Assembly: GCA_903813345.2 (NCBI GenBank)
Contig: CAIIXF020000003.1
Span: forward strand, 27,853,248 to 27,917,247
DNA length: 64,000 nucleotides
Direction of reading: 5' to 3'
Source of the DNA: Owenia fusiformis
Lineage: Eukaryota; Annelida; Polychaeta; Sabellida; Oweniidae
The notes beneath the pieces were generated by a model that saw only the letters and a list, made by a program, of their open reading frames with translations, did not search any database and was not told the origin of the DNA. The translations under genes were made by a program, and so were the position numbers. Within the stretch, counting starts at the first letter, position 1. Every line of letters starts with the position of its first letter. Of this stretch, positions 34,921 to 47,218 are shown in pieces.

Positions 34921-37900
34921 ATGAAGATCAGGAAAAACGTACTGGTTTCAACAATATTTGTACTTATTGGAGTTCATCTTTCGCTCTGTAGGACTAACAA
35001 ATGTCTGAAGAAGCAGATCGACCGCTGCAGGTACTCGGCCTACGTATACAATACTATCATAATACAAAAGGTGACTGCCATTGAGGGAAATAGCCGAGGG
35101 AACATGTCACTGATTAGAATATTCCCGAGGGGAAATTTTTATACTATTTCCCGAAAATGTGGCAGTCACTATTTGTTTTATCATATACCTCATATGTACT
35201 CTGTAAACGAAAACAAAATGAGAAGTCTTTTCATTTTAACATTTCATGTTGACAGGTTCTCATTGGCATTTAAAGGTATTTTGTCTTTCAACTCCTATAA
35301 TCTCAGCTATCAGGGAAGATAAAACATACTAATGACTGGTCACATGACCTAACTGGTGATTAGTACATTTCATCTTCCCTGATAGCAGGGATTTAGAACT
35401 TTGCAGGGAATTAGTTCATTTATTTCATATCATGTGACCATGAATAAGTCAAAGAGCATCTAGAATACATATGGGGTATATAATATTATATATTATTCAT
35501 TTAAAGGGAAGATAAAAAGTACTAATGGCTGGTCACATGACTAACTGGTGATTAGTACTTTTCATCCTTCCTGTTAGCAGAGATTTAGTACTTTTCAGAG
35601 AATAAGTTTATCTATTTCATATCATGTGACCATGAATAAGCCAATGAGCATCTAGAATACATATGGGGTATATGATGATATATATTATTTATTTAAAGGG
35701 AAGATAAAAAGTACTAACGGCTAGTCACATGACTAGTGATTGGTACTTTTCATCTTCCCTGATAGCATAGATTTAGGACTTTTCAGAGAATAAGTTTTTT
35801 TTAATATTTATTTATTTATTTATATGATATAGAAAGTACAATATAGTGCTGCGGCTAGGCTTAACGCATTATTAGCCACATATAGAATACTTATATAAAG
35901 GGTAAACATAAGAATTGTAAGCCTAAATGGTAAAAGGCTTAAACTGCCTGGGGTCTTTCGAAACACTGTCTGATAAACAGAGCACTGGATGCAAGTATTT
36001 CATGGTTCTTACTAAGAGAAAGAGATGGGTGACCGAAGAGAAATAAGTCAAGTTTATCTTGTCTATTTTTGCATAAATGCCTGTAGTAAGTAAATCAAAA
36101 AGCTTTTGTTCAAAGCTTATGTAGAATGGTTGTCTAATGAGACAGGAAAATATTACATGTTTTGTTGTTTCACGTTTGTCACCACATATACATTTAGGTG
36201 AATTTACATTGACAAAGTTATGGGCATGAAGGTGAGCATTAAATATGAGGTCAACTCTTATTCTATTCAAATATATCTCGTCAGCCCTATTTATGCCCAA
36301 CTCTGAGGCCAATATAATATCATTATTCAAGAACACTTGACTAATATTATTCTTAAAAGTATTGATTGTATCACAGTTTCTAATCTTGGAGCTCAATCCG
36401 TTGAACTCAGTCATGCACAAGAAGGTGGGGAGATCTAGAGCGTATTCTTGAGCGACGTAGTGGAACTTGAAAAGGTATTACATTACGAATATCTCTGATA
36501 TTTGGCTTTTTGTAATTGTCAAAAATTGTTGAAACATAATGAGGTACATTTCCGCGTTGCACTTTGAACATAAATGTAAGTCTATGTATCTTTCTACGAA
36601 TCTCCAATGTTGGCCAATTCAATACATGAAACAGTTTAGTAGACGAGGTTCCAGCAATTGTACCTGCACATATTGTTGCAGCTTTATAATAAAGCCTATC
36701 TAGACTCTTCAGAGTTGTTAGGTTTGCACATCCGTACATAATATCATATAAATCAAAATGAGGCAAAATATAAGAGTTGAACATAAGCTTTAGATGTTTA
36801 CCACCCAATTTTCTTGATATACTTTTCAAGTGGTTTAGCAACTTATCAATTTTATTAGCTGATTGGATAATATGTGGTTCAAAGGTAAGCTGGCTATCAA
36901 AACTAAACCAAGATGCTTGTGGTTATTTACCTTTGGAATAATGTCACCACCCAAAGACAAAGAAGGAATAAGCAATTCTGCTTTCCTATAGGGTCAAAGA
37001 AATTTAACTCAGCACTTTTTACTCGCTTTGAACTTTAATTTCCATTTGTCAGACCAATTGTAAATTGCATCTAGATCATTTTGTAATTCAGTCATCTTTA
37101 TATCTATATCATCACCTTGAAATGGCTGGTAGATGGACGTATCGTCCGCATAGAGATAACATCTAGAGTCAATATGGTCAGTAATGTCATTGATATATAT
37201 AAGAAAAAGAAGAGGGCCTAATATTGATCCTTGAGGGACTCCAGAGTTGATGTAACTTTCTTTTGACCATTCAGAACTTTGACCATCGATGACAACTTTG
37301 ACCCTGCGATTAGTTAAGTATGATCTCAACAAAGAGCATACATCAGGACCGAAACCATAACTAGGAAGTTTATTCAAAAGAAGGTTGTGAGGAATTGTGT
37401 CAAACGCGGCCGAGATGTCAAAAAATGCCGCTTTTACATTAAATCCAGCATCTAGATGCTCAGTCAAGTAATCAATTATTGTCAGTAACTGAAATTGAGT
37501 ACTGTGGCCAGGTAAAACCCACTTTGTAGATTATATAATAAATTCTGATCCACAAGAAATTTAAAAACCTTATTAAATATGATTCTCTCAGTAACTTTTG
37601 AAAGACAGCTTAAAAGTGTAATTGGCCTAAAATTTGATGGAGTATTTTTGTCACTTTTCTTATGAATAGGAACAATGTTTCCAAGTTTCCAGCATTGAGG
37701 GAAACAGTTTGTCGCAAAAATCTTGTTGATAAGTTTAGATAATGGTTGAGAGAGAGCAGGAGCTGCCAGTTTGAGCATTTTATTACTAATTTGGTCTGCT
37801 CCAGAGGCCTTATTTTCATTTAAATTCATCAACGTTTCAAAAACTATCATAATTTGTTGACAGCATGTTGATTGACTCATTTGTACGAAGCTGTAAAAAA

Positions 37901-40900
37901 GCATTATCAATAGGCCCTTCAAAGTGAAAACTTTTAATAAAATGATTCAGGAAAATATTGGCTTTATCTTTGCCTGACTTGACAGTATTACCCAGATCGT
38001 CAACAAGAATAGGTATTGAACTAGATCGACTGTTTGAAAATAATTTAGATGTGATGTTCCAGTAAGATTTTGAACCAAAATGTTGTGTTTCCATTTTACT
38101 AATTATCCGCTTTTCATGTTCGAGTTTTGCTTGAGTAATGGCATTATCTACAATTGTGCACTGGGCAAGATATCTATCAAATTGTTCAAGTTTGTTAGAA
38201 TGGCGAAATGCATAGTGACATTTGTTCCTTTTGTTGATTAATGTTCTGATTTTGTCAGTAAACCATGGCTTATCATTTGATTTTACTCTTATTTGTGTAT
38301 TTGGAATGCAAGAACAAAAAATATCGAATAATGAACTGGTAAACTCTTTCCCAAATTTGTTCAAGTCATTTGAGTCTTCAATTATATTACAAAGTCGCGA
38401 GTGACGAATTGAGTTATTCAGAATGGAAACATTAACATTGTCGTATTTCCATACCCTACGTAGAAAAGATGGATTTTTTGTAATTCCAATAAGGGTCTCA
38501 AAAACCAGCGTACTGTGGTCAGTATTACCTACTGGTGGCGTCACCATGGGAGATGTGACCAAGTTTGGAATATTGGTAATAAGTAGATCAATGCATGACC
38601 TGCTTGTCAAAGTTACACGTGTTGGTTCATTAATCAACTGTATAAGACCTAGATTTTGACATAATTCTACGGTAATAAAGCCCATATGTAATCACTCTAT
38701 GATTAACTCTTAAGTCAAGCCAAATAGCATCATTATTATCATTCATTAGATCATGTCTAAGTTTAGGTTGAGTGATATCTTCACTTACATAGATAAGCAA
38801 ACCTCTATTTTCATTTATGTAAATTGGTGGATGAAACCCATCAATATTAAATTTGTTCTTAATATCATGCTGTGAGTAATTCCCAACTTCACATAGACCA
38901 ACAATTTTAAAGCTACCTATTTCAATTCGTTCTTGAAGTGCATGAATTAGCCAATGAGCATCTAGAATATATAAGTGGTATATAATAAATCGTATCTATG
39001 CATCCTACTCGATTTTGCGGTTAAACCATCATTTAGAATTTTTCAATAGTTTAAGTATGTAGATCATGTCAAAACAAAAATTCGAAACATTTTGGTGAGT
39101 TTTCATGTTCGAATCGTAATATAGACCTCAACGCAGGTGTAATATCGTTGAATACACCCCTTAGGGCTAGGCACAAAGGCTTTCGAATCCCTCACTCCCT
39201 TTGGTCGTTCGGGGTACAGGGAACGGTTGTACCTAGCCCTGCGGGGTGCATTCGACGATATTACCCCTGTTCTTTGATCTGTATTTCTTAAATATAAGCT
39301 GTAGTATTATGGCTATATTGAAATATATAATCCCTGGTGACATTGTAAATATGGAAAACAAATTGAAACATTTTGTCATGTGTTTAAGAAATACTGTCCT
39401 CTTGCCATTCTTCGGTGAATTAAAAATAAACAAATGGTCCATTCTATGGAAAACAATACGATGTGTGCCAGTATCAAAATATTTTTTTCAAAGTATGTAC
39501 CCCTGTTAATAATGACATGCAGAATTAACACTGTAAGTATTGTGCAGTCGAGTGTGTGCAGTGCTCTAAGTGTTTTCCTGATTTTTAGGAAGGCATTTTA
39601 TTCGGCTGAGATATACTGTTCGGCAGCAAAGAAATGCATAGATTATAAGAATGGTAAACCTGCTATTTTACAATTTGAGAAACTCGTTCACAACACACAC
39701 CCTGGACTCTTTACCACAGTACAGGACACAGACATTGCACTGAGACAAATGTACGATCATGTCGGACGTGTGGTACCGTATCCATCCGAAGAATTTCCAG
39801 AACCGCCTGACAGGCGCCCAGGGCAGACCGTCAAAGGAGTTCCTAGTTTAAAAGTCTACAAACCCGTTGGTTCAACATGGCATCCTTATCCTAGAAAGGA
39901 CTATACTTGCAAGGTCCTCCATCCATTGGATCCTGATTCGGAGTCGACGCGAGGAAAGTCCGAAACAGATGATTCGGAATGTTTACCATGTCACGCAAAA
40001 GCGTAAGTACTACATTCTCAGTGTTTAGTCACTATGTTACCATCCTGTCAGCACATTAATTGGTAGAACTCAATAACACTTCATGGTAAAATCATTATAT
40101 CCCTCTTTCCACAGTTAACTTTATGTATACTAACATACATTTGATTCATGACTCTACATTAGTCGCGTAGCTAAAATTAAGTACACTCCTGATTTGCAAT
40201 ATTTGAAAATTCAACTTATCAAGTGAAATTGAGTTGAGATAGCCCATGGAACAAATGGTTTACACGGCTGACGCATGCGCAGATTCATTTTGTGTTTTTG
40301 CGAGGTGTCCCGAGATTCAGACAGAGAATTTGTCTTGCACGAATCAGTCTCCTCGTACAGTCGGTCTACTTAACAAAATTGAATCATTTGCATTTAAAAC
40401 ATTGTTCCATTTGCCAATCATCTTTAACTACCATAATGTTAGCAATGAAATGTCTATTTCAATACTATTTTTTGGACTATAATGGTATGAAGTTTCCATT
40501 GAAAATCAAACTGGTAATCGAGTATGATAATATCGGCGTAGATACAACTTGAAGTTAAAGACGTGTACAGTGTTTTGATGTTCGAGATTTTGAAATAAAT
40601 ACAAACTATAAACACAGAATGCGAATACTATGTTGTGACATCTTGATTAGTAGTACTTGTTGTACCATTTTCTCTGACTGGGCTTGTGACCACAATTAGG
40701 ATAATCTCTTCTTTTCTTTCAATCGTAGTGTTTCGTTCTTTACAAAAATAGAAGAGGTGTATGACTTTGACGGAGAACAATGGACTCCTGTGCATTTAGA
40801 TTCGCTCGAACTGTACCAGATGGTGCATGTTTGCTTGTGCAGGTAACTCAGTTACTTCGTTTTCTTTTTTGTCAAGTTTTTACATCTAAGATATTCTTTG

Positions 40901-42625
40901 ATTATTGTTCGATTTATTTTAATACGATTTAAAAAAAGAAAAACTATTAAACTAATTTTCATATCACCACCATACGTGGTAACCCCCCTATCACACCAAA
41001 CTAGTTCTTACCCGTTCTTGCCAGTCCTACGAAAACGTCGTAAAATGGGCTCAATCTGGCTGTGGCCGGGAATATATGTCTAAAACAATTAGCTACTTCG
41101 TTCATAAACAGTCTTCAATACGTCCATCTCATTCGCAGTTCGTTCAGGTCGCACCACGTCGGTGTGCAACGTCGTATAACGCGTCCCTTAGTCTAGAAGG
41201 TCATCATGACCTGATTACAGAACGGTATCGTCGCCATCGAATTTTGAATCAATTCAAAATTCCAAATCACATTCTCCGTCCGGGAAAGTCCATGAAGTTC
41301 GTAAACAGACCGTAGAACGTTGTAGCTACGTTCATTCAGTTCGCACACAGTTTAAAACCGATTCGGCAACGTTTTGAGTAGTTCTATGAAGTTTGTAAAC
41401 AGATCCCAAACGGTTCTTAGTGGGTTCTTAGTACGTCAAATCCGTTCGTGCACAGTTTAAGCCCGTTTTCGAGAACGTAGTGAAAACTAGTTTAGTGTGA
41501 TAGTAGGGTTACATATTTTTATCGTTAACCCTACTATCACACCAAACTAGTTCTCACTACGTTCTCGAAAACGGGCTCCAACTGTGTACGAACGGACTGG
41601 ACCTTCTAAGAACCGTTTGGGATCTATTTACAAACTTCATCGAACGTAATCGAACGGGTAGGTCCTCTAGAACTTAGACAATGCTCAAAATGTTCTCGTG
41701 GTCGTCACGTTCTACAATTAGAACGAGTGACAACGTACTAACGACGAGCTGGACGTACTACGAACGGAACCGTCGTACTTCAATCCTACTAGGGACGTTT
41801 TAACAACGAGTTGAACTGTCTGAGGACGTGTTGAGAACGAGATAGAACTAATTGCAAACGGGTTTAAACTGATTAAGAACGTATTTAACACTGTTTATGA
41901 ACGAGTTAGCAAAAATATAGCTATCACACCAAACAAGTTGCCACTGCGTTCTTCAAAACTGGTTTTAAACTGTGTGCGAACGGAATGAACGTAGCTGCAA
42001 CTTTCTAAGGTCTATTTACAAACTTTATGAACGTTCTCAGACGGGAATGTGATTATAGAATTTTGAATCGATTCAAAATTCGATGGCGACCATACCGTTC
42101 TGTAATCAGGTCATGTTGACCCTCTAGACTAAGGGACGCGTTCTACGGCGTTGCACAACGACGTGGTGCGACCTGAACGAACTGCGAACGAGATGGACGT
42201 ATTGAAGACTGTTTAAGAACGAAGAAGCTAATTATTTCAGACATATTTCCCGACCACAGCCAGATTGAGCCCGTTTTACGACGTTTTCGTAGGACTGGCA
42301 AGAACGGGTAAGAACTAGTTTGGTGTGATAGGGGGGTTAGGTGGAGGGGTTTCAGCGTTTTGCGGTCGGAGTTCGGCGTCTGTAACGATTTGCAATCACT
42401 GACAAGGTGGTGACATTTTGTGATGTTAATGCCTTGTTTATGTTGACAAACTTGTTGTCTTTTAGTGATGATAAGGGGTGCCCTAATGATGATGAAGGGG
42501 CGTGTGGCGAGTCCTATAGATACGTGTACATGTACATGAGGCGTACAGATTACTCTAAAGTCGGCTTCAAGAGAGTTCAATTCCCATCATGCTGCGAATG
42601 TCATAATGTTGGGGAAGATAGCTAA
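34921..42625 (+). CDS. Secreted Spätzle-type cystine-knot protein A (4 exons, 265 aa)
   Basis: Exons: 34921-35030, 39589-40002, 40729-40842, 42466-42625; every intron is phase 2, GT-AG. Residues 1-22 are a signal peptide. A Cys-bearing prodomain (CLKKQIDRC, IYCSAAKKC) runs to about 110, with a dibasic DRR at 111-113 that may be a processing site. The C-terminal domain carries ten Cys (144, 168, 171, 210, 212, 218, 226, 255, 256, 258). Its layout (DGEQWTPV, YQMVHVC, GC...AC, YRYVYM, FKRVQFPSCCEC) follows Spätzle, the Toll ligand, whose end reads PSCCKC. Neurotrophins and IL-17 share the cystine-knot idea but lack PSCCxC. It probably acts outside the cell as a dimeric ligand. The receptor is unknown; that it binds a Toll-like receptor is inference. 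Intron 1 is 4.6 kb because repeats and a LINE entered it. Confidence 0.82.
35313..35790. repeat. Three tandem stem-loop repeats of about 190 bp (intron 1 of gene A)
   Basis: Units start near 35313, 35501 and 35696. Each has inverted arms AGGGAAGATAAAA...TACTAAT and ATTAGTAC...TCATCTTCCCT around a loop with TGGTCACATGAC, then a tail with GAGCATCTAGAATACATATG. The third unit is interrupted by the LINE and resumes at 38947-39000 (GCCAATGAGCATCTAGAATA). Confidence 0.8.
35797..38946 (-). mobile_element. 5'-truncated, decayed LINE (jockey/CR1-L2 type)
   Basis: The minus strand encodes, from 38930 down: an endonuclease fragment (KIVGLCEVGNYS); a linker (KPWFTDKIRTL, 38685-37837); reverse transcriptase with ASGADQISNKMLKL (37922-37482), FDISAAFDTIPHNLL, GVPQGSILGPLLF and YADDTSI (37467-37009); then C-terminal parts (36841-35923) with a CxCG...H...C knuckle (CICGDKRETTKHVIFSC). 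The frame is broken at about four points between these blocks, and the first part of the endonuclease is missing. It ends in a (TAAA)n-like tail at 35797-35825. It inserted into the third stem-loop repeat, with loss of some 25 bp of target. Confidence 0.88.
39118..39290. mobile_element. Hairpin mini-element (about 173 bp)
   Basis: Imperfect inverted arms of about 65 bp: GTAATATCG..GAATACACCCC..AGGGCTAGGCAC on the left, and GTACCTAGCCCTGCGGGGTG..CGACGATATTACCCC on the right. The right half occurs again at 50894-50992, so this is a dispersed family. Confidence 0.75.
40981..42338. mobile_element. Composite inverted-repeat element in intron 3 of gene A
   Basis: The outer arms, about 300 bp, are inverse copies beginning AACCCCCCTATCACACC and ending GGTGTGATAGGGGGGTT. 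Two inner ends (TAGTGTGATAGTAGGGTT to 41510; AACCCTACTATCACACC from 41527) and a further internal start (CTATCACACCAAACAAGTT, 41921) suggest two or three related units side by side. CGTTC, ACGT and AACG words recur every 10-14 bp through it. No transposase is seen. Frames inside it, such as 42143-42580, are artefacts. Confidence 0.75.
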
Positions 42626-42732
42626 AAATCATTATTCAAATTCAACTGATTGTTGTATTTCATTAAAAAGTCTATATAAACAGAAAGCATGAGATATGTT
42701 ATTTTATGTTCATCTGTATTGTGTGTCTGTTG

Positions 42733-42738
42733 AATAAA
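42733..42738 (+). terminator. Polyadenylation signal of gene A
   Basis: AATAAA lies 108 bp after the stop codon and is the first in that 3' UTR. Confidence 0.6.
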
Positions 42739-43060
42739 GACCGACATAACGAGTTCATCAACACAAATGAGACTATATTTCCAATGATCATGGATTCATT
42801 GCACATTGATTCAAACGATATTTTGTGAAATAAAACAGCAGTAATATAGGCTATATAAAGATAAAATTAACAATTACAAGCAGCGATTTCAAATTAGTAT
42901 GAAATAAGATTTAGATTCCAAATTCATACATTGCAAATAGCCCTGTAACCTTGCTTTTTGTAAGACAAGACCTTGTTGCTTAAAGGACCACTATACCTAA
43001 TTTAGAAGAAAAAATTTAAAAAATCATTGAAACATGTTACTCACACACTCGCTCAAATAT

Positions 43061-43702
43061 CTGTCCCCTCAGTTTTATGCGATTACGCGCCCGCAGCATA
43101 ATTCCGCATATTTTACCTTTGCTCGCATAATCCACACACAAGCGCATAAAGTTGCATAAAAGACAAAAAATCTCCACTTACTTGCAAAAAATACCAACTC
43201 GGTCATTGATTTACCTGGAATGAATATGTGTTACTTAAACAGTTCCTTGTCAAAATCATGACAAAATTAAAAGAAATCATAGTTCTACGTTCAAAACTTT
43301 TTAGCGGAAGCTCAACGATGGGGTGTATTTTGCGGACAACGATTCGGATCCGGCAGTTTATCTCACTGCACATATGCCGTGTCTTTGTTCAGTTATATAT
43401 ATCTATCTATATCACGAGAATATATGTTATCATTTCGAAACAACAACTATTAACGGTAGCTTTATTTTTAATCTATGAACTGCTGATATGACTATGATAC
43501 TGATCCTAACTCTTGACTCTGAAATGTCACTACTTTAGATGTGTTTCATTAAATATTTGGAATAAAAAGTATTATGAAGCACTGAAGCCATCATTTCATT
43601 CAATTCAACAAAATGAATATCGCATCAATTTGCATAATATCCAGAATTTTAAAAACTCTATCGCATAATTTGAGATTTTTTTGCATAAAACTGAGGGGAC
43701 AG
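43061..43702. mobile_element. 642-bp TIR element with 6-bp target duplication
   Basis: A perfect 20-bp inverted end, CTGTCCCCTCAGTTTTATGC, lies at 43061-43080 and in inverse at 43683-43702. AAATAT flanks it directly on both sides (43055-43060, 43703-43708). GCATAA words recur inside both ends. It has no transposase. The superfamily is unclear. Confidence 0.88.
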
Positions 43703-43708
43703 AAATAT

Positions 43709-45141
43709 GAAACAAAGTTTGGTTTGTCCTAATATTGAATCAAAGAAAAGATAACTCACATTGAAAAAAATCATTTGAAGTTCAGAGATCATTAGTAGTG
43801 CATGCACATGCTAAACTAAGTACATGTTTTAAATTACTTTTGATTTAAAAGGTGGCGGCACTTCTATAAAAATGAATGTATCATGTCATAAACAACTTCG
43901 CCATCTTTCAATGACATTGATAAAAACTTGATATATAAAGCTTGACAGATCGAAAATATTTTATGATTATTTTTTGAAATATAAAATTCTTATCAAAATA
44001 TTGGACATTCTATAGAATTCAAACAAAATTCTCATTTTGCCCAAAAGCATTGAAAATACGCAAAGCGAGCCTTTAATAAGAAAAATATAACAATTACTGC
44101 ATTCTTGACTCTTGAATCTTGAAATTACAGACAATTATTTTGTCATACTATACGTCAACTGATTAGTCGTCTCTTTGCAAACAAATGGTAAGCAGCAAGA
44201 TTGGTTCAAAAAATGGACCGTTGTCTTAGAGATTAACAAAGATCTTTTTAACAGTGTAAACTGGTAAACGTTTGCTTCGGAATTATTTTGACAATAAGTA
44301 TATCAATCTTTATGTACTCGTCAAGTGGGCAATCCAAGAAATTAATGCTGCAAAATAAATACCAAAAAGACCATACAATGTACAGTAAGTTCCATAGTTT
44401 CTTATATTTTAAAAGATAAAGCCTAAACCACGTGAACATCATTTTTTTAATAATTACATCGTACACAATTTCTTTAATTACAGTATATAGTAAATGATTG
44501 TAAATCCTTTAAATTATTAATAACATTGACGCTAACTCATTAAAAAGTGTGGAGTGTGTTTAAGAATAACCCAATGAGACTTTTCATACATTGGTGCATT
44601 ATTTTTTAGATTTATTCATCTTAAAGTTTTTCAATTTCTGTCAAGTTAGATAAGAGCATCATGACATTATAATCTATAATAACATGATCACAGTCAGATT
44701 TATTTTTCAATTGTTCCGATCCGACAGGAATACTATTCTATTATTAGGATATTCCCATTCATAAATTTATCTAGAGCTGCTGATAGTACGAGTACTGCAA
44801 TAAGTTCGATATTACCAACTAAGATGTTTCTTGATATGTGGCAACGTTATTCCAGTGAAAGGGATTTATAAATGTTCAACACTACGTTCTCATTTAATGC
44901 ATTCAAACATTAAATCGTGATATTATTCTCTTACTTCATAAACAAAATAAAACAATGATTGATTTGGCATTTCAAACTGTTGCTATTTTGCACATCAAAC
45001 ACTACTCTATTGACCCTGACTTTACGATATATATAGCTCTTTCATGTTAATGGCATTGCTTGTGATGTGAATCAGAATCAATTTAAAAACACAATCATCA
45101 TCAATAACGCATACGCTGCTTGGTTGCTGATATTTATCAAA
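43709..45141. other. Intergenic stretch before gene B
   Basis: AT-rich DNA with no gene or repeat I can support. ATATATATAG near 45029, 113 bp before the gene B start codon, could be its TATA element. Confidence 0.5.
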
Positions 45142-47218
45142 ATGAAGATAGCTGGAACAAGCGTACTAGTGTCAACAATACTCGTTGTCATGGAGATTCA
45201 AGTGGCGTTATCTAAAAATTGTCGATTTCAAAAAAGATTGGACAGTTGCAGGTAAAATTTTCGCTGTAATTTTAAAAAGACTTTAGTTCAGTCTAGTTAC
45301 ATTTCGGCTGATGATGAGCTCAATATACCTTTTGTATTTTAGGAAAGCATATTGGAGGGTTGAAAAGTACTGCTCGGCAGTGGAAAAGTGTATAGATCAT
45401 CCTAAGACAAAATCGGCTATTTTACGCTTTGAGAAATTTGTCCACACAACACATCCTGGACTATTCGGCAGCAAAGGCAGTTCTGAGATTGAACTGAAAG
45501 AAATGTACGGCCATGAAGGACATATGGTTGACTATCCATCCACGGATTTCCCCAAACCACCTGACAGGCGAGCCGGGGAGACTGTCAAAGGAGCTCTTAA
45601 TTTAACTGCATACAAACCAGCTGGTTCAGTATGGAATCCTTATCCTAAATGGGATTATGAGTGCAAACGTCCACCATCGAATGACAGACAATTACCTGTG
45701 ATCGATAAAAGAGATGTAAAAGACCCAGATGATGGCCTGGACTGTCTACCACCTGAACCGTGCCACACAAAGACGTACGTATGTTCAACCTGTAGCGTAG
45801 CCCAGCCAGGAAGAGGCATCCTCGTTACTTTTTGAAATACTCTTTCGAGTTAATTAAACTGTTGTTGATGTATAACTTTAATTGAATTTTAATTTTATAT
45901 CAACAATTTTTGAATCAATTTTGCACAGTATCATCACGTAAGGGTTAACATAATGTTCTTCTATTGCCATCATCGAACTAAATTTTAATGGTAATAATTC
46001 ACGTTCGTATTTCTGAATGAGTTACATTGATGCTAGTTTAGAATCTGAATAATGGAAATGTAGCGTGGCGAGGGTGGGGCAGACGAGGCGCTTTTTGCCT
46101 CGTCGCTTTTTTACAGTTTTGAAAATATTTTCGCCTCGTCTTCTTTTTCTACCTGCTGGCTACGTCATTAACAGCCATTTGGTTATTTTAGTGTATAGGA
46201 ATGGCGCTAGCGTATTGTGGGGTCTTCGATTTTGCTTCAGAGGAGGGGTTTATTCAGACTTCATAATTATGAATTATAAATATATTTCAAAATATGCCTC
46301 GTTTTTCAAAAAAAAAATTACAAATTAGGAAAAGAAAATATTTTAGAAGTATAATTGCATACCAGTGAACCTAACTTAAAAGTCAGAATTTCAGCAAAAA
46401 TAGTTATATTCATGATCTATTCTTTCTGTTGTAGCGTTTCCTTCTTTACACTATTAGAGGATGAGTTTACTTTTGATAATGAAACATGGACTCCTGTGCA
46501 TTTGCCTTCATTGGACCTGTACCAATACGTGCATACAACGATGTGCAGGTAGGGGTTTTCAAATAGTGAGGTCAAATTATTTAAATTTATTCGGCCCCCA
46601 GGTACACACAAACAGAGCGAAAATGTATTTTAAAATGTGAATTCACGGGTTTAATAATAAACGGTATATACTAATTGATAAATATACGTGAACTTGCATT
46701 GGGAGCTAGTTTTTCGCTGGAATACACAGATAATCTGAATCAATACCGAACGGCACCTAACTTAACGTTACCGTGTGATACCATACTCCATATGATCGAA
46801 CCACACAGTATAGTGATTCCAGGATGCATATGCAACTTTGTGAATTGTACATTGTGTTTAACAAGTAAAGTCAAATTAATTGTATTTCATCTTCCTACTT
46901 CAAGCTCATTAATGTCTTCAAATATTTTAGAATAATATTTTGATCAAAACCAAATCCGTGCAAATATTTCATTGTTCCCCCTATTGTTTGCGTATTTTTA
47001 AAAAAAATTGTATCATTTTTCGTGTAATCGTAACGTTTTTCTGATACAGTGGTGATAACAGTTGCCGTGCCGATGCGAATGGTGCGTGCAAAGAGGCCTA
47101 CAAGTATGTCTATATATTCATGAGACGTACAGACTACACTGAAATGAGTTTCAAAAAAGTTCCCATTCCGTCTTGCTGTGAATGTCGTAATATTGGCGAA
47201 GATGATGAAGATGGATAA
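45142..47218 (+). CDS. Secreted Spätzle-type cystine-knot protein B (4 exons, 274 aa)
   Basis: Exons: 45142-45251, 45343-45774, 46435-46548, 47050-47218; all introns phase 2. Exons 1 and 3 have exactly the lengths of gene A's (110 and 114 bp), so the genes are tandem duplicates. Signal peptide about 1-23; Cys-bearing prodomain (KYCSAVEKC); PPDRR processing-like site at 109-113; then the same Cys-rich domain ending IPSCCECRNIGEDDEDG. Sequons NLT (123) and NETW are present here but not in A. The region between the dibasic site and the knot (DKRDVKDPDD) is longer and charged, and contains a further basic pair. The ATG at 45142 is chosen because it aligns with gene A's MKI start; upstream codons have no signal. 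Role as for A: an extracellular ligand, receptor unknown. Confidence 0.82.

Noticed and set aside
42143-42580. 145-codon minus-strand frame as a gene
   Set aside because: It lies mostly within the right arm of the composite inverted-repeat element, and its counterpart in the left arm reads the same residues; it also runs into exon 4 of gene A.
45067-45141. 25-codon upstream extension of gene B
   Set aside because: It begins with a non-ATG codon and the next ATG aligns with the start and signal peptide of gene A.
46082-46112. Bacterial-type terminator or contamination
   Set aside because: The hairpin and T run lie in an intron of a spliced animal gene; nothing else near it is bacterial.
34921-47218. 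IL-17 or neurotrophin identity for the two cystine-knot proteins
   Set aside because: The end PSCCEC and the Cys order fit Spätzle better; IL-17 ends in a CxC motif without the Cys pair, and neurotrophins lack PSCCxC. A profile search is still the decisive test.
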